This document shows positions 60,975-64,000 of a stretch of DNA of 64,000 nucleotides, piece by piece. This DNA comes from Alnus glutinosa (lineage: Eukaryota; Streptophyta; Magnoliopsida; Fagales; Betulaceae): positions 19,638,501-19,702,500 of the forward strand of contig NC_084895.1 in the NCBI RefSeq assembly GCF_958979055.1, read 5' to 3'. Positions within the stretch are counted from its first letter, which is position 1. Each line of letters opens with the position of its first letter. The notes under the pieces are model-generated. The model was not told the origin of the DNA. It made no database searches and was given only the letters and a program-made list of their open reading frames with translations. The position numbers were made by a program, and so were the translations under genes.

Positions 60975-61135
60975 GAATAATGCTAAGGATTATTTTTTTT
61001 TATCATTTTAAAGTTGATGTGGCTTTTAAAATCACTATTGGATCAAAATTTAATAGTGATTCATCCTAAATTTAATGTTAATTTTAAGAGTCACATTAAT
61101 TTGAAAGAATAAAAAAATGGTCCCTAACATTACTC
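60975..61135. mobile_element. Foldback MITE, GAGTAATG family (third copy)
   Basis: It starts GAATAATGCTAAGG and ends CCTAACATTACTC. The inner arms (GATGTGGCTTTTAAAATCAC, GTTAATTTTAAGAGTCACAT) are shared with the elements at 9553 and 24840. Confidence 0.55.
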
Positions 61136-61830
61136 ATATACTTTAGTTAGATAAAATATTACACTTTCCACTCATGTTTGCCATAAAAATGGAAGAACCA
61201 ATATCGACATAAGAATATTTGAAAATATAACGAAGTTTTAAAGAAAAAGGCTTCACCCTATCTATGAAGAAAAAATGGTTGCATTTAGGGTTTTCAATAA
61301 AAAAAGAGGGAGAGATTTTTACAAGAAAAAATGGGTTCATGTCATACACACAGATTGTTAGAAGGTTTTACTTGCTAGGTAGTGGACTCATAAGTTCCAC
61401 CTGTAAAATTAACAATTGTTAATTTTACAGGTATAGCTGGGTTGGAAGCAGATGAGCCTCAGAGGTACGACCAATATGACCCGTAGAGCAACAAGTTCTT
61501 AACTTTTGAGAAGCTGAAGGCGGGAGATTAACTTTTAAAGACTTGAGGTTTGTTTTGGTTATTGTATAGTTTTTGTGAAACTCAAGAACAATGCTTAGAT
61601 AAGTATATTAAACTAATTCTTACAAAAGTTCTAGATTGAATGAAAGTTATGTTCATAATCGTGCTCTGCTTTTTTAAAAGCTGAGTTTTTTTTTTTGTTT
61701 AAAAAAAAAATATCAAACCCATTTTCTGCAAAGTCATTTATATAGGATAGTTGTACTGATATGTAGATATTACGATTAATGCAATTATCCAGGTGGGGAG
61801 CTACCGAGTTACTCCTCGAGGCTTATTTTG

Positions 61831-61928
61831 TGCTTCACCCACCTCGTTAACTGGTCTTCAAGGAGAGTAATGCTAGAAGTGCTTCACCCACCTCATTAAC
61901 TGGTCTTCAAGGAGAGTAATATTAGAAG
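61831..61928. repeat. 49-bp tandem duplication ending in a MITE terminus
   Basis: TGCTTCACCCACCTCGTTAA starts at 61831 and again, with one change, at 61880. Each unit ends in GGAGAGTAAT, the start of the GAGTAATG MITE that follows. Confidence 0.75.
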
Positions 61929-62048
61929 TTATAATCATGTCCCTCCAAAACTAAAATCATTATTGAATTTTAATTCAATTGTAATTTTGAAAGTCTCATT
62001 AATTTTGGAGGGATGCACAGGATATAATTATGACGTTTATAATTATTC
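61914..62048. mobile_element. Foldback MITE, GAGTAATG family (diverged)
   Basis: The left arm GAGTAATATTAGAAGTTAT faces a right arm ATAATTATGACGTTTATAATTATTCC. The inner parts pair over CCCTCCAAAA/TTTTGGAGGG. Confidence 0.45.
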
Positions 62049-62992
62049 CTTCAAAGGCGGCTTAACCATCCCAAAGGAGCCAAGGATTGGTTCGGCAACC
62101 CTCACTAGTCCATCCCAAACCAAGCTATAGGGGGTTGCCGACTTACCACTCCGAGATCCATTTCTTAAACTCATACTTATTTATCTATTATCATATCTTT
62201 TAGAAAAATATTCTCTATGTTAATGCCAAAACTATTTGAAGATGTTGAGTTATATGGTTTGCATGACAAGATATGTGACTAAAATATCTCTTCAATATGC
62301 AACAAACAAAGGGGTATAATGACGATTATCAAAAGCCAGAGAGCTAAATTATAATTAGAGCATACATCAAAGAGATAAATTTGAAAAATATAGCCCAATG
62401 AATCCACTAGTACCTAGAAGGGGGGTTTAATAGGTATTCACAAATATAATGTGGAATTTAAAAATTTATCATCACACAAACCATTACAAAAAAATTATGA
62501 AGACAAGCGACCCACGTTACCTCTATTACATTAGCTCTCCCAAAATATCTGGACAATTCTTCTACTTGATCTCCTTTTCTAGAACTTCAGTAGACTTTGA
62601 TTGTTGTTGATGAACAGTAATGGTTTACAGCAAAGGCTAACAAAGAGAAGCAATTGAAAGCATAAGAACATGAGTTTTTCTCTCTTAGCACATAAAGAAA
62701 TATGCTCTTTGTTCACTGGAAATAATGCCTCCTTTCTCTTGAAAAATCGTATCCCAAAAGCCCTTACATAGACTTGGAAAATTAGCCCTCAAATCTGAAA
62801 TGCAGTTTTCCAAATATTGCAGATTTTGGGTGCTTGTTTGGACGGAAAGTGAGGAGCAAGTAAATTCCTGACAAAGACAAATCAGTGGTAAATTAAAAAT
62901 AATTTATACAAACAAACAACAAAAAACAAGATCCATCCTACACCCAGATTGCATACAAATGAAAAAGAAGCAAATCGATTGACTAGAGAAAA

Positions 62993-63213
62993 CTAAGCCT
63001 TCTTTGGAGACTTGGGCTCTTTGGCAGCCTTGTCCACCGTCTTCTTCGGCAAGAGAAGAGGGTTGGTGTTGGGAAGGACACCACCATGAGCAATGGTAAC
63101 ACCTGCAAGTAACTTCCCAAGCTCTTCATCGTTCCTCCAAGCCAGCAGAATATGCCTTGGAATGATCTTCTTCTTCTAGTTGTCACGAGCTGCATTTCCA
63201 GCCAACTGCAGCA
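62993..63213 (-). pseudogene. Histone H2A (SPKK-tailed, H2A.W-like) last exon with in-frame stop, copy Z
   Basis: The minus-strand peptide [11 protein letters not shown], stop, [20 protein letters not shown], then [12 protein letters not shown] and LLPKK, ends in EPKSPKKA. This covers the end of the histone fold, the docking region and a tail with an SPKK minor-groove motif, as in plant H2A.W. A TAG at 63176-63178 breaks the fold and Trp replaces the usual Val in LLAVRNDEE. It starts at an acceptor-like AG (63214-63215), so exon 1 would lie beyond the window. It may be a pseudogene, or, less likely, a sequencing or assembly error in a live gene. Confidence 0.75.
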
Positions 63214-64000
63214 CTTTGACATACATTTATGCAAAATGACTTCATAATGAAGAACGAAACATAGAGGCTGAAATTGAAGTAGCAGTACAGAACAGAAAAA
63301 TATCAAAAGAAAAGAAACACCACCACCTCACTTTGCAATCAGACACAAATACTAAATACTCCAATATTAAATAGCCATTTGGATTAGTTTCAGAAATTTA
63401 TGAAAGGTCAAACCCACATGGAAAAAAGTAAATCCTACAAAATTTCCACGTTATCTTGGAAAATTTACCAAATGGAACAATGGGTTCGTCTGAGAAAAAT
63501 CAGCTACTATTAATGCAATGTATACATTTTCTGTCCTACATTTCAATGAAAGCAAACATTCATTTAGCTGTTTAGTGCAATAAACACAAACATCAATTAC
63601 CAAACTATAACACAAACCCACGAATTTTCGAACCAAAACGTTAGCCTAGTGAGCAAAACAACCCACATCTAATTAAGCAAAATCACAGATCTGAGAGCTA
63701 GAAACAATACCAAGTTCTAAAGCACCCAAAACAGAAAATGAAACAAATGAATACATCATAATTGAAAGTCAAACAATCAGAGAAGGGAAAAACAAAGAGA
63801 CATAAATTAATGGAACAGGGAAACCTTGACACCAGTGATAATATCAGGCGGTGTAGTCTTGGGCTATACAGATTGATCTTTGTTCTTTTTACATTGAAAG
63901 TTGAAACTGGTATCATCTTTTCTTAGAATAGAGCAAAAGAGAAAGTGATATTTACAATTCATAGTTGCCCTCTCTACTGTTTGGAACTTCAAAATTGAGT
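63214..64000 (-). repeat. H2A locus intron/flank, copy Z, running off the window
   Basis: It matches copy Y (43882-44760) and partly copy X (39847-40310). If the H2A copy is a normal split gene, this would be its intron, read on the minus strand, with exon 1 beyond 64000. Confidence 0.6.

Larger units (their letters stand above)
60131..62992. other. Intergenic region with MITEs
   Basis: MITEs of the GAGTAATG family lie at 60975-61135 and 61914-62048. The second is next to a 49-bp tandem duplication (61831-61928). No gene is supported; several AT-rich open stretches lack any domain. Confidence 0.5.

Noticed and set aside
62983..63306. Minus-strand 107-codon frame over the H2A exon
   Set aside because: It is out of the H2A frame; the histone peptide is in another frame and ends at 62993.

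Overview
This is plant nuclear DNA, almost certainly from a eudicot and possibly a woody rosid (the last point is weak inference). The genes have introns with GT-AG borders, the UTRs and introns are AT-rich, and the families are plant-specific: UGT72 glucosyltransferase, XA21/FLS2-class LRR receptor kinase, plant mTERF, plant defensin and SPKK-tailed histone H2A. Between the genes lie Ty3 and Ty1/copia elements, hAT and Mutator MITEs, and long (TA)n tracts. There are no bacterial operons. || Layout: 1-7.6 kb is a decayed Ty3 (Tat-like) retrotransposon on the minus strand, cut by the window start. 10.2-12.5 kb and 20.2-22.3 kb hold two minus-strand UGT72B-like genes in a tandem duplicated block that reaches about 15.8 and 24.4 kb. 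Copy 1 of the block gained a poly(A) retroposon and a TIR repeat. Copy 2 gained a Pack-MULE-like element carrying an AP2/ERF fragment. 27.1-35.5 kb is a three-exon LRR receptor kinase of the non-RD class. Its last intron holds a complete gag-only LTR element (TR-GAG type) with apparently identical LTRs and a 5-bp target duplication. 37.5-39.2 kb is a two-exon RRM-like gene. 42.7-43.6 kb is a two-exon defensin. 45.4-49.4 kb and 50.2-59.4 kb are two copies of one block, each ending in an intact, intronless mTERF gene. Copy B was split by a 5.1-kb copia element whose empty site survives in copy A. Histone H2A-derived pseudogene sequence recurs at 39.8, 43.8 and 63 kb. || Gene roles: the genes do not form a pathway. 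The receptor kinase and the defensin are plausible immunity genes, the UGTs glycosylate small phenolics or related aglycones, and the mTERF proteins act in organelle gene expression. || The most unusual signal is a pair of tandem arrays of short palindromes, one in the 3' untranslated part of each Ty3-type element (1115-1649 and 33259-33986). The repeat sequences differ, but in both arrays the units vary in a paired way that keeps the stem intact, which suggests a hairpin selected or maintained in the RNA or cDNA.
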